Under the pieces are notes generated by a model that ran no database searches, was not told the origin of the DNA, and worked only from the letters and a program-made list of their open reading frames with translations. From positions 248,001 through 312,000 of the forward strand of contig OZ255625.1 in NCBI GenBank assembly GCA_965276755.1: a DNA stretch of 64,000 nucleotides, written 5' to 3'. The position numbers were made by a program, and so were the translations under genes. The number at the start of each line of letters is the position of its first letter. The stretch's first letter is position 1. Below are positions 24,156 to 31,946 of the stretch, one piece after another. The stretch comes from CAJCIS01 sp965276755 (GTDB lineage: Bacteria; Pseudomonadota; Alphaproteobacteria; Acetobacterales; Acetobacteraceae).

Positions 24156-25265
24156 ATGAGAGCTTTGTACGTTCCGGCGCTGGTCGCTTTCGCCTGCGCC
24201 TGCGGCGGCGCGGCCCCTTCCGCCCCGGCGCCCAGCTACCCGACGCACATCCAGCCTGCTGCGCCGGCGGCCAAAGTGGCGCCCCCGCCCGCTAGCGCGC
24301 CGGTTACTGGCGGCGCGCCTGCTTTGGCCGTTGCGATCCCGCCCAATGCCGCGGCCGAGCCGCTGCGTGCGATGCTGAAGCCCTATGCAGAGGCTACCTC
24401 CACCGCATTGAGTGAAATGGCATGGGATGGGGTTGCGTTGAATGGCATAAAGCCGCCGCTGCCGGACCTTGTGCTGGTCACGGGCGCGCTGTTGCAGGCG
24501 GGGTGCCGGGCGCAAATGTTTGTGCATCTGGATTGGGGCGCGCTGGGCCGAGATCGCTATTTGCCGCAAGCGACCAGCGATTGCGGCGCCGGCGCCTATC
24601 TGGCCGCCGTAGCGCTCGCGTGGGATCGGGACAAGCTGGCGCTGACGCCGCGCTGGACGGATTTTTGGGACGTGGCGCGCTATCCCGGCGGGCGCGGCCT
24701 GCAACGCGTGGCGCGCGGCAACCTTGAAATCGCGTTGCTGGCGGATGGCGTGTCGGCTGGGGATGTGTATCGTACGCTGCGCAGTAATGACGGGCTGGAT
24801 CGCGCTTTTCGCAAGCTGGATCAATTGAAACCCTACATCATCTGGTGGGACAAGCCCGATCAGCCGGCGCAATTGCTCGGTGCGGGGCGCGTGCTGATGA
24901 CATCCGGCCCGACGGCAAGTGTGTTGCGCGCGGGTGAGGCGGCGCGTCGTCATTACGGCCTGCAGTGGGCGGATAGTCTGGGCGAGGTGCAAAGCTGGGC
25001 GATTGTGCAGGGTGCGCCGCACCCCGGCGCTGCGGCGGCGGCATTGCTGATCGTGAGCGATATTGCGCGCCAGGCCACTTTTGCGCGCGCATCGGGGCTT
25101 GGCCCGAGCACGCGCGGCGCGATCGATTTGTTGAGCCCTGCGGTGAAGGCGGGCAGCCCGTCTGCGCCTGCTAATTTGGCGGGGAGTTTGCAGATTGATG
25201 AGGGGTTTTGGTTGGAGAATGGGGCTAAATTGGCGGCGCGTTTTGCCGCTTGGGCTTCGAAGTGA
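24156..25265 (+). CDS. Periplasmic solute-binding-like protein (polyamine/PotD type)
   Basis: About 370 residues starting MRALYVPALVAFACACGG, a short signal with a possible lipoprotein cysteine. The body resembles the extracellular solute-binding family 1 fold: PDLVLVTGALLQAG, YLAAVALAWDRDKLALTPRWTDFWDVARYPGGRGLQR (very typical of PotD-like proteins), and a closing domain with LMTSGPTASVLRAG. No permease or ATPase genes are nearby, so the ligand and the transport partner are unknown. A family-B repeat follows the stop. Confidence 0.72.
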   Translation: MRALYVPALVAFACACGGAAPSAPAPSYPTHIQPAAPAAKVAPPPASAPVTGGAPALAVAIPPNAAAEPLRAMLKPYAEATSTALSEMAWDGVALNGIKPPLPDLVLVTGALLQAGCRAQMFVHLDWGALGRDRYLPQATSDCGAGAYLAAVALAWDRDKLALTPRWTDFWDVARYPGGRGLQRVARGNLEIALLADGVSAGDVYRTLRSNDGLDRAFRKLDQLKPYIIWWDKPDQPAQLLGAGRVLMTSGPTASVLRAGEAARRHYGLQWADSLGEVQSWAIVQGAPHPGAAAAALLIVSDIARQATFARASGLGPSTRGAIDLLSPAVKAGSPSAPANLAGSLQIDEGFWLENGAKLAARFAAWASK

Positions 25266-25280
25266 CGGCAGTTACAGAAA

Positions 25281-25318
25281 AGCTGGGGGAGATGTGCCAT
25301 CCCCCCCAGACCCCCCTT
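25281..25318. repeat. Family-B repeat
   Basis: agctgggggagatgtgccat, C-tract, agacccccc. It follows the solute-binding-like gene by 16 bases and overlaps the upstream part of the BciB-like reading frame. Confidence 0.85.
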
Positions 25319-25348
25319 CTTCATTTAGGCGAAGGTGTTTCCACGCCA

Positions 25349-26584
25349 GTGCTGGCCGAACCCGTGCCGCGCACGCTCTGCACGGATTGCGGCGTGTCGC
25401 GCACGGCCACACCGAAGGATTGCGGGCACGCGTGCCAATTCATTCGACCCGATTATCCGGCGATGGAGGCGAGGGTGCATGGCCGGGCGCGCGACCCTGC
25501 GCGGCCGGACGAGCTGTTCTTCGGGCCGTTCCGCCGTATGTATCGCGCCTCATTGAAGGATGCGCGCCCAGGCGCGCAATGGAGCGGGATTACGACGCGC
25601 ATCGGCGAGCTTCTGCTCGCGCGCGGCGTCGTGGACGCGGTGCTGACCATGGCGGCCGACCCCGCCGATCGCTGGCGCCCGGTGCCTGTTCTGGTGACGC
25701 GGCCGGAGGGCATGGCTGCGTGCCGCGGCATGCGCATGGGGTATGCGCCATTGATCGCGCTGCTGGAGCCGGCGCGCGCCGCAGGCCATAGGCGCATCGC
25801 GGTGATCGGCATTCCGTGCCAGGTCTATGCGTTGCGTGCGCTGGAACGCGAGCTGGGGTTTGAGTCGATCACGGTCATTGGCACGCCGTGTTCTGACAAC
25901 ACCACGACCGAACGGTTTCATAAATTCCTGGCGCTGCTCTGCGATGATCCGGCCAGCATAACGTATCTGGAGTTTCGCGCGGACTATCACGTCGAGCTGC
26001 GTTTTACAGATGGGCGGGTGCGGGAGATCCCGTTCCTGCAATTGCCTATCTCCAAGCTGCCGCCGGACTTCTTTCCGATGACCTGCCGGACCTGCGTGGA
26101 TTACACCAACGTGCTGGCCGACATCACGATCGGCTACATGGCAGGCCAGGGCGAGCAGTGGATCATTGTGCGCAACGAACGCGGGCAGGCGCTGCTTGAG
26201 ATGCTTGGTGAGGAAGTGGCGCTGTCAGCGCCTGGCAGCGCAGGCAAGCGTGCGGGGGCTGTGCGTGGTTTCATGGAGAACGTCAAACTGGCGGCGGGGG
26301 GGCTGCCGGTGCGGGCGATGCCGAACTGGCTGCGGCCGATCATGGGCTGGTTGATGCCGCGCGTGGGGCCGCGCGGGTTGGAGTTCGCGCGCACACGGGT
26401 GGAGATGAAAGCGATCGAGACGGTTCTGCATCTGCGCCGCGCGCATCCCGCGCGCATGCGCGCGATGGTGCCCGCGCATATTTGGGCGCTGGTGTCACCG
26501 TACGGATTGGTGGCGGAGAGTAATGAAATAAAAGAAGAAGGGGGGCCTGGGGCGGATGGCACATTTCCACCAACTTTTTCTTAG
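25349..26584 (+). CDS. bciB: BciB-like 8-vinyl reductase (F420-hydrogenase beta-subunit family)
   Basis: About 411 residues. The sequence follows the cyanobacterial/green-sulfur BciB pattern closely: cysteines in LCTDCGVSRTATPKDCGHAC, then HGRARDPARPDELFFG, GAQWSGITTRIGELLLARGVVDAV, IAVIGIPCQVYALRALE, GTPCSDN and MTCRTCVDYTNVLADITIGYM. BciB is an FAD/iron-sulfur, ferredoxin-dependent divinyl chlorophyllide 8-vinyl reductase. The start is unclear: GTG at 25349 or ATG at 25292 inside a repeat. The last residues (EEGGPGADGTFPPTFS) are repeat-encoded. No other bacteriochlorophyll gene is in the window, so another role of this flavoprotein family is possible. Confidence 0.7.
   Translation: MLAEPVPRTLCTDCGVSRTATPKDCGHACQFIRPDYPAMEARVHGRARDPARPDELFFGPFRRMYRASLKDARPGAQWSGITTRIGELLLARGVVDAVLTMAADPADRWRPVPVLVTRPEGMAACRGMRMGYAPLIALLEPARAAGHRRIAVIGIPCQVYALRALERELGFESITVIGTPCSDNTTTERFHKFLALLCDDPASITYLEFRADYHVELRFTDGRVREIPFLQLPISKLPPDFFPMTCRTCVDYTNVLADITIGYMAGQGEQWIIVRNERGQALLEMLGEEVALSAPGSAGKRAGAVRGFMENVKLAAGGLPVRAMPNWLRPIMGWLMPRVGPRGLEFARTRVEMKAIETVLHLRRAHPARMRAMVPAHIWALVSPYGLVAESNEIKEEGGPGADGTFPPTFS
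26539..26577. repeat. Degenerate family-B repeat
   Basis: ggggggcctggggcggatggcacatttccaccaac. It is diverged in the C-tract and coding in the BciB-like gene; it sits where that gene and kynU converge with overlapping stops. Confidence 0.65.
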
Positions 26585-27765
26585 TTATCGTTCAGCGCCT
26601 GAACAACGCGCTTGACGATCGCCGGCATAACCGCCGGATCATGGTAGAGTCCGAAACCAACACGCAGCACGTCACCGCGCGCATCTGTCACAATGCCTGA
26701 TGTGGCCAGTCGCGCCTGATACGCACCCGCCTGCGGTGAACGATAGGCCAGGAAATTGCCGCGCTGCAAGTCGGGGCCTGCCACCACCAGTTCCGCGCTC
26801 GTGATGCCCGGAATGTTTGCGCGATCCAGCGTGTCCACGAACGCCGCCTGATTGGCCTGCGCGCGCGCATGCGCAGCACTCGCACCCAGGCCGAGGTTTT
26901 CCAGCCAGCGCATCACCGCATTCAGACGATAAAGCCCCGACGGATCAAAGGATGCGCCCATGAAGCGGCTGCCATCCTGCGCGTAGGCGACGCGCCCGTC
27001 GCCATGTGCGGACAGGGCGCCGAATGCGGCATACCATCCCGTGTCTCGCGGCCGAGGTGCCGCATTCGGCGGGCACGCGATGAAGCACGCACCCTCACCG
27101 GCGCAAGCGTATTTGTAGCCGCCGGCGAGATAGAAGGCGCGCTGCTGGACCGCGGACAAATCCACGGGCAGCGCCATGAAGGCGTGATAGCCGTCGATGA
27201 CCACCAGCGTGGCCGGGTCCGTGACCGATGCGGTCAGTGCCGCAATGTCAGGAACCACAAAGCCGGAATTGAAGTACACATGGCTGCAGAAAACCATGTC
27301 GTGCGGGCGCCCTGCTGCGGCCATGAAGCGCGCCTGGAAAGTGTCGAAGGGAGCCACCGATATAGTGTCCAGTGTGATCAGCCCGTCCTCGGCCAGGCGC
27401 GCGGCCTGGCGCGCAAAACTGTGGAACTCGCTGTCGGTGGTCAGCACGCGCGGCACGCGATCGGTCGGCAGCGCAGAGAACAGGCGCAGGACGAATTCGT
27501 GCGTGTTGGGTGCAAAGGCGATACAGGCCGGATCATCGAGGTGCAGGTGACGCGCGACATGACCCTGCGCCTCGGGCAGGATTTCGCCGAAGACTCGGTC
27601 CCATTTGCCATCCCACAGGCGCGCGGCATCTTCCCATGCCTGCATGTGCGCGGCGTGCGTGACATCGGGCCAGAGATGGTGGCTGTGCGCGGCCAGATGC
27701 AGGCGGCCGCCGCCTGCGGTGAGCGCGCGTGAGAAATGGCCGGCGAGCGAGGGGATGGCGCTCAC
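26581..27765 (-). CDS. kynU: Kynureninase-like PLP enzyme
   Basis: 394 residues of the class V aminotransferase fold. It opens FSRALTAGGGRLHLAAHSHHLWPDV, has ITLDTISVAPFDTF, the phosphate-side aspartate VVIDGYHAFMALPVD and the lysine motif LAGGYKYACAGEGACF. This is the short kynureninase-like form found next to tryptophan 2,3-dioxygenase. The GTG at 27765 overlaps the kynA stop by four bases, so the two are cotranslated. Together they take tryptophan towards anthranilate and alanine once N-formylkynurenine is deformylated. No formamidase gene is seen nearby. Confidence 0.8.
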   Translation of the reverse strand: MSAIPSLAGHFSRALTAGGGRLHLAAHSHHLWPDVTHAAHMQAWEDAARLWDGKWDRVFGEILPEAQGHVARHLHLDDPACIAFAPNTHEFVLRLFSALPTDRVPRVLTTDSEFHSFARQAARLAEDGLITLDTISVAPFDTFQARFMAAAGRPHDMVFCSHVYFNSGFVVPDIAALTASVTDPATLVVIDGYHAFMALPVDLSAVQQRAFYLAGGYKYACAGEGACFIACPPNAAPRPRDTGWYAAFGALSAHGDGRVAYAQDGSRFMGASFDPSGLYRLNAVMRWLENLGLGASAAHARAQANQAAFVDTLDRANIPGITSAELVVAGPDLQRGNFLAYRSPQAGAYQARLATSGIVTDARGDVLRVGFGLYHDPAVMPAIVKRVVQALNDN

Positions 27766-28589
27766 AGCTTTGTCCGCAGCGACCACAGCTCGGGAAACAG
27801 GCGCAGCTCCATTGCGCGCGCGAGGTAGGGCACGCCCGAGCTGCCGCCTGTGCCGCGCTTGAAGCCGATGATGCGCTCGACTGTGCGCAGATGGCGAAAG
27901 CGCCATTGCTGAAAACGATCGTCCACATCGACAAGCTTTTCGGCCAGATCGTAGAGGTCCCAATTGGCCTCGACATCGCCATAGACGGCGAGCCAGGCAG
28001 CTTCGACACGCTCGTCGGCTTCGTAGGGTTCGGACCAGGTGCGCATGATCTTGTCGGCCGGAACGGCGAAGCCACGGCGCGCAAGCAGCATCAGTGCCTC
28101 GTCATACAGCCCGGGTGCTTCCAGCGTGTCCCGCAACAATTGATACTGCGCGGGATCGTCGCGATGAACATCGATCAGCCGCGAATCCTTGTTGCCAAGC
28201 AAAAATTCCAATTGACGATATTGATAGGATTGGAAACCCGAACTTGCGCCCAGATGCGGACGCAGTCGCCCGTAATCATGCGGCGTCATCGTCGAGAGCA
28301 CGTCCCATGACTGTATCAGCTGCACCTGCACGCGACCCACGCGGGCCAGGATTTTCAGTGCGTCTTCGATCCGGTCATCGGCCAGCAGGCGAGCGGCTGC
28401 GGTGAGCTCGTGCAGCAGCAGCTTGATCCACAGCTCGGAGGCCTGGTGGATGACGATAAACAGCATTTCGTCGTGGTCGTCCGAGCGCGGCTGCTGCGCG
28501 GCCAAAAGCAGATCAAGGCAGAGATAGCCGCCGTAGCCAGCCTCGCGCTTGACGTCCCAGATGATCGCGTTCTCGGCGCGTGTGGTCAT
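27762..28589 (-). CDS. kynA: Tryptophan 2,3-dioxygenase
   Basis: Haem enzyme that opens the indole ring of tryptophan to N-formylkynurenine. Visible: YLCLDLLLAAQ, DEMLFIVIHQASELWIKLLLHEL (substrate-site histidine), SGFQSYQYRQLEFLLGNK and the haem-ligand region FRHLRTVERIIGFKRGTGGSSGVPYL. The ATG at 28589 has GGAGG upstream; 275 residues is normal. The stop overlaps the kynU start. A family-C repeat lies between it and pyrF upstream. Confidence 0.96.
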   Translation of the reverse strand: MTTRAENAIIWDVKREAGYGGYLCLDLLLAAQQPRSDDHDEMLFIVIHQASELWIKLLLHELTAAARLLADDRIEDALKILARVGRVQVQLIQSWDVLSTMTPHDYGRLRPHLGASSGFQSYQYRQLEFLLGNKDSRLIDVHRDDPAQYQLLRDTLEAPGLYDEALMLLARRGFAVPADKIMRTWSEPYEADERVEAAWLAVYGDVEANWDLYDLAEKLVDVDDRFQQWRFRHLRTVERIIGFKRGTGGSSGVPYLARAMELRLFPELWSLRTKL

Positions 28590-28617
28590 GTGGGGGGCCT
28601 CCGGTGCTTGGGCGAGC

Positions 28618-28791
28618 AAGGCCAGGGGCTCTGCCCCTGGACCCCGCTCGCGACAGGTCCTTAGAACCTATTTGTTTAGAAGAGGAGGGGGCACACGGCG
28701 CTTCACCACGCGCGCGCGCTCCTCTTCCTAACAAATGGGTCTGGGGCCTCAGGCCCCAGTGGGGGTCCTGGGGGCAACGCCCCCTGGCCTT
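28618..28791. repeat. Family-C element between pyrF and kynA
   Basis: 174 bases with terminal inverted repeats aaggccaggggctctgcccc and its near complement ending ggcctt; an inner arm pair around tttgtttagaagagga and tcctcttcctaacaaat encloses a variable centre. The right end is coding for the last residues of PyrF. Confidence 0.82.
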
Positions 28792-29543
28792 CCTTCCTCC
28801 ATCGCCGCAATCACCTTCCGCGCCCGCGAAGCGCGATCGCCCGCCTCCACGATGGGTCGGCCGACCACCAGGTAATCCGCGCCTTTGCGGATGGCCGTTG
28901 CCGGATCGGCCGAGCGCTGGTGATCGTTGATGGCATCGCCAGCCATGCGCACGCCAGGTGTTGCGATCAGCAGGCTGCTGCTGCCGGCGAACGCGCGCAA
29001 CTGGTCTGGGTTGTCGCTGGCGGACGCGATGATGCCGTCGCACCCGCAGGCGATTGCGCGCCGCACGCGCAGCGCAATCAACTCTGCCACGCCAAGCCGG
29101 TAGCCCATGTCATGCAGGGCTGCGTCATTAAGGCTGGTCAGCACGGTAATCGCCAGCAGCTTGAGGTCGCTCTCGCCGCGACCCTGCACGGCAGCGCGCA
29201 TGATCGCGTCATCGCCGTGCACGGTGACAAAGGATATGCCGCGCCCGGCCGCTGAGCGCACGCCCTGTTTTACGGTCTCGCCGATGTCGTACATCTTGTA
29301 ATCGAGGAATACCTGTTTGCCAGCGGCGATCAGGTCATCGATCAGCGCGTCGGTCTCTTTCTGAAACAGCAGCCACATGCCGATTTTGAAGAAGGAGACT
29401 ATGCCGTCAAGTTCGGTGACGATGTTTCGTGCGTGAGCGGCGCCGGGAACATCGAGCGCCACGATGAGGCGGCCTGCCATGCTGGCGGGCACATCGCGAG
29501 CGGGTGGTTTGACACCTGTTGTGGCCAAGTTCGTATCCTGCAT
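28749..29543 (-). CDS. pyrF: Orotidine 5'-phosphate decarboxylase with repeat-encoded tail
   Basis: Decarboxylates OMP to UMP. Catalytic DYKMYDIGETV (Asp-x-Lys-x-x-Asp), opening RLIVALDVPGA, and closing IATPGVRMAG with GADYLVVGRPI are all present. ATG at 29543 gives 264 residues; ATG at 29480 (MAGRLIVALD) is closer to the usual start. The tail beyond AAMEEGRPGG is read from the family-C repeat, so the native C-terminus has been replaced or extended by about ten residues. It is on the same strand as kynA and kynU. Confidence 0.95.
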   Translation of the reverse strand: MQDTNLATTGVKPPARDVPASMAGRLIVALDVPGAAHARNIVTELDGIVSFFKIGMWLLFQKETDALIDDLIAAGKQVFLDYKMYDIGETVKQGVRSAAGRGISFVTVHGDDAIMRAAVQGRGESDLKLLAITVLTSLNDAALHDMGYRLGVAELIALRVRRAIACGCDGIIASASDNPDQLRAFAGSSSLLIATPGVRMAGDAINDHQRSADPATAIRKGADYLVVGRPIVEAGDRASRARKVIAAMEEGRPGGVAPRTPTGA

Positions 29544-29859
29544 TATCCCGCACGCTCCCGAACAGCTTGCAGGGTATGGCGGCGCGCAAGGGTGCCGGCA
29601 AGTGCGGTGTTGCGCCCGGTCGAGCCCACTTCAGACAAGTCTTGCGAACACCAGGTCTGCTGCGCCAACGTGTTGAAGTAGCGGCCTCGCCTCGACACGG
29701 ATTACTGAGGTCCGAGACGACCTTGGTAGCCTCAAGGTACACTTTTTGGACGTAACATCCTTTATTGCACAACCGCGTGAGGCAGCATAGTGTCTGAAGA
29801 CCGCGCGTGTAGGACACTCCTGTCGCTCGGCCTCAGCAACTTACTCAAGGATCAAGAAA
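29544..29859. other. 316-base stretch without a recognisable gene
   Basis: Lower GC than the neighbours towards its right end. No long conserved frame, tRNA or repeat family was seen. It should hold the promoter of pyrF on the reverse strand and that of the small secreted protein on the forward strand. An aagga about ten bases before 29860 serves the latter. Confidence 0.5.
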
Positions 29860-30276
29860 TTGAAACGCATTCTAGGGATAGCGTCCGTCGTTGCCCTGAC
29901 ATCTGCAATCGCTGCCGGTCAGGCGCATGCCTCAAGTGGCGGTCTGTGCAAGCTTACCGGCAACTACTCTGACGATTACGGTTCGACAACGTCGATCAAG
30001 GGCAAAAAAGGGACAATTCTGAACGCCGCAATATGTGCAACGGCGTATACTTTCAAAATTTCGGGCGAGACCAACACCGGCTTCAACGTCATGGGCAAAA
30101 ACAAGACGAAGTCTTGCGGCATGTTCAGTGCCAGCCTGACTTTCATGGGCAGCTGTTCCGTTTTTGGCGGCACCGTAACGATCAATGGTCAGCAGATTTC
30201 TGATACCTTCACCAAGACGAGTCCCGCAGCTCAGAATCATTCGGCGCCATCCGAATTGACGCTAGGCCTGCGCTAA
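29860..30276 (+). CDS. Small secreted protein of unknown function
   Basis: 138 residues. The likely start is TTG at 29860, preceded by AAGGA; it gives a signal peptide KRILGIASVVALTSAIAAGQAHA. The mature part has four cysteines (GGLCKL, NAAICATAY, KSCGMF, GSCSVF) and many Thr/Ser/Gly residues in a beta-strand pattern, so it may be a small disulfide-bonded beta-barrel or sandwich. I recognise no family. Composition is less GC-rich than the surrounding genes. Confidence 0.6.
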   Translation: MKRILGIASVVALTSAIAAGQAHASSGGLCKLTGNYSDDYGSTTSIKGKKGTILNAAICATAYTFKISGETNTGFNVMGKNKTKSCGMFSASLTFMGSCSVFGGTVTINGQQISDTFTKTSPAAQNHSAPSELTLGLR

Positions 30277-30442
30277 TTCACGTGAGGTGCTCCAGGAGGT
30301 CGTGGCTTAGGTCCCGGTTCCCTGGAGCACCTTCTTGCGCCCGATCAGTCGGGTTCATTGCCAACACTGGATCTGCGGCGGAAAATGCATTCGCCCCGCT
30401 GGTGCCCGGGGTCGTTTTGTTGCCCACACCGGTGATGGCTGG

Positions 30443-30515
30443 CGTCCCGTAGGGGATTCGAACCCCTGTTACCGCCGTGAGAGGGCGGTGTCCTGGGCCT
30501 CTAGACGAACGGGAC
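30443..30515 (-). tRNA. tRNA-Glu (anticodon CTC)
   Basis: On the reverse strand the acceptor GTCCCGT pairs with ACGGGAC, the anticodon arm is CCGCC-CTCTCAC-GGCGG and the T arm AGGGG-TTCGAAT-CCCCT. The loop anticodon CTC reads GAG, glutamate. 73 bases with discriminator G; CCA is not encoded directly after it. Confidence 0.95.
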
Positions 30516-30563
30516 AGGCGGCCAGGGCGCCGCATGTAAGGCAGAGCACGCCCGCGCGCAACA

Positions 30564-30628
30564 CTGGTGCGCAAGTCTGGCGCGCAAGACTGGCGCGCAA
30601 GACTGGCGCGCAAGACTGGCGCGTAAGA
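30564..30628. repeat. 13-base tandem repeat, five units
   Basis: The unit ctggcgcgcaaga recurs at 30577, 30590 and 30603; the flanking units at 30564 (ctggtgcgcaagt) and 30616 (ctggcgcgtaaga) have one or two changes. It fills the gap between the tRNA-Glu gene and the stop of the small membrane protein gene. Confidence 0.9.
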
Positions 30629-30635
30629 TGGGGCC

Positions 30636-30902
30636 TTAGCGCCGCACGCCGACATGCCCCACGACGCGCCCGCTGGCATCGAGCAGAACCACGCGGTCCG
30701 CGCCCCCGCCCGTGAGCAGCACGGCCAGCCTGGTGCCGGCCGGGCTGATGGCTGCGATGCGTGTACCGGCCGGCTCATCCAGCAGCACGTCACCCGCTAC
30801 TACGGTTGTTGTTGCGCGATGCAAAATGGTTACCCCGATCACCGCCACGCCCGCGAAGATCAGCACGCCCATGCCGATGACCAGTGCCAGCATTGCGCGC
30901 AT
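30636..30902 (-). CDS. Small single-pass membrane protein (DUF6476-like)
   Basis: 88 residues: MRAMLALVIGMGVLIFAGVAVIGVTIL is one membrane helix, followed by a short soluble domain with AGTRIAAISPAGTRLAVLLTGGGADRVVLLDASGRVVGHV, likely a small beta-sheet. ATG at 30902 has AAAGG eight bases upstream; ATG at 30917 is possible. It resembles short conserved alphaproteobacterial proteins (DUF6476, from memory). Divergent from the RluA-family gene with a family-B repeat nearby; a 13-base tandem repeat follows its stop. Confidence 0.65.
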   Translation of the reverse strand: MRAMLALVIGMGVLIFAGVAVIGVTILHRATTTVVAGDVLLDEPAGTRIAAISPAGTRLAVLLTGGGADRVVLLDASGRVVGHVGVRR

Positions 30903-30932
30903 CGGTAAGCCTTTCATGATATCGAAGCCGTA

Positions 30933-31946
30933 GTGACACCACCGATCCAAACACAAGACGGGGGGTCTGGGGGGGATGGCACATCCCCGCCAGTTCTAAC
31001 CTTGCTCGCCCCAGCAGAGGCGGCCGGCCAACGTGCCGACCGCTACTTGGCCGACGCCATCGGCACGCTCTCCCGCACCCGCGTCAAGCATCTGATCGAA
31101 GCCGGCCACGCCACGCGCGATGGCACCCGCATAAGCGAACCCGCCGAACCCATCCGCGCCGGCGCCCTCTACGAATTGGCGCCCCCGCCGCTGATTGCCG
31201 CCACGCCGCTGCCGCAGCAAATCGGGCTCACCATCCTCTACGAGGACGCAGACTTGCTGGTGCTGGACAAGCCGGCCGGCCTGGTTGTCCATCCCGCGCC
31301 GGGCAACCAGGACGGCACGCTGGTCAACGCATTGCTCGCCCATTGCGGCGACAGGCTGCCCGGCATTGGCGGAGAGCGCCGGCCCGGCATCGTGCATCGC
31401 CTCGATCGCGACACCACGGGTGTCATGGTGGTTGCCAAGACGGAGCAGGCGCTGGCCACCCTTTCAGCCGCCTTTGCCGCGCGCGATCTGGACCGCGCCT
31501 ATCTGGCGCTGGTTTGGGGCGTGCCCGAGCCCGCGTCCGGCGAGATCGACCGCCCGATCGGCCGTGATCCGCGCGACCGCAAGCGCATGGCGGTCGTTTC
31601 ACGCGGCGGCAAGCACGCGCTGACGCGATATCGGGTGCAGCGCGTCGCCCACGCCGCGGTCAGCCTGATCGAGGCGCGCCTGGCCACCGGGCGCACGCAC
31701 CAGATACGGGTGCATATGGCAAGCGCCGGCCACCCGCTTGTCGGCGACCCCGTCTATTTGCGACGCATTCCCGCGGTTAGCCGGTCGGTGCCCGAGCCGG
31801 CGCGCGGCTTGCTGCTCGATTTTCCGCGCCAGGCGCTGCACGCCGCGCTTCTTGGTTTTGCCCACCCGCGCACGGGTGCCGCCATGGAATTTCGCACAGA
31901 TCCGCCGGCTGACCTGACTGCGTTGCTGAAGGCGGTGGATTTGTGA
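30933..31946 (+). CDS. rluD: RluA-family 23S rRNA pseudouridine synthase (RluD-like)
   Basis: Converts uridines of 23S rRNA to pseudouridine. An S4-like domain (GQRADRYLADAIGTLSRTRVKHLIEAG) is followed by the catalytic domain: YEDADLLVLDKPAGLVVHPAPG, the active-site HRLDRDTTG and LATGRTHQIRVHMASAGHPLVGDPVY. The GTG at 30933 makes the family-B repeat at 30958 part of the N-terminus (GGSGGDGTSPP); TTG near 31008 would start directly before the S4 domain and may be the real one. The GT87-like gene follows with a GTGA overlap. Confidence 0.9.
   Translation: MTPPIQTQDGGSGGDGTSPPVLTLLAPAEAAGQRADRYLADAIGTLSRTRVKHLIEAGHATRDGTRISEPAEPIRAGALYELAPPPLIAATPLPQQIGLTILYEDADLLVLDKPAGLVVHPAPGNQDGTLVNALLAHCGDRLPGIGGERRPGIVHRLDRDTTGVMVVAKTEQALATLSAAFAARDLDRAYLALVWGVPEPASGEIDRPIGRDPRDRKRMAVVSRGGKHALTRYRVQRVAHAAVSLIEARLATGRTHQIRVHMASAGHPLVGDPVYLRRIPAVSRSVPEPARGLLLDFPRQALHAALLGFAHPRTGAAMEFRTDPPADLTALLKAVDL
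30958..30995. repeat. Family-B repeat at the 5' end of the RluA-family gene
   Basis: gacggggggtctgggggggatggcacatccccgccagt. It lies between divergent genes rather than at a 3' end, which is unusual for this family in the window. Confidence 0.8.

Noticed and set aside
30564..30628. CRISPR-like array
   Set aside because: 13-base units directly joined without spacers; no cas genes.
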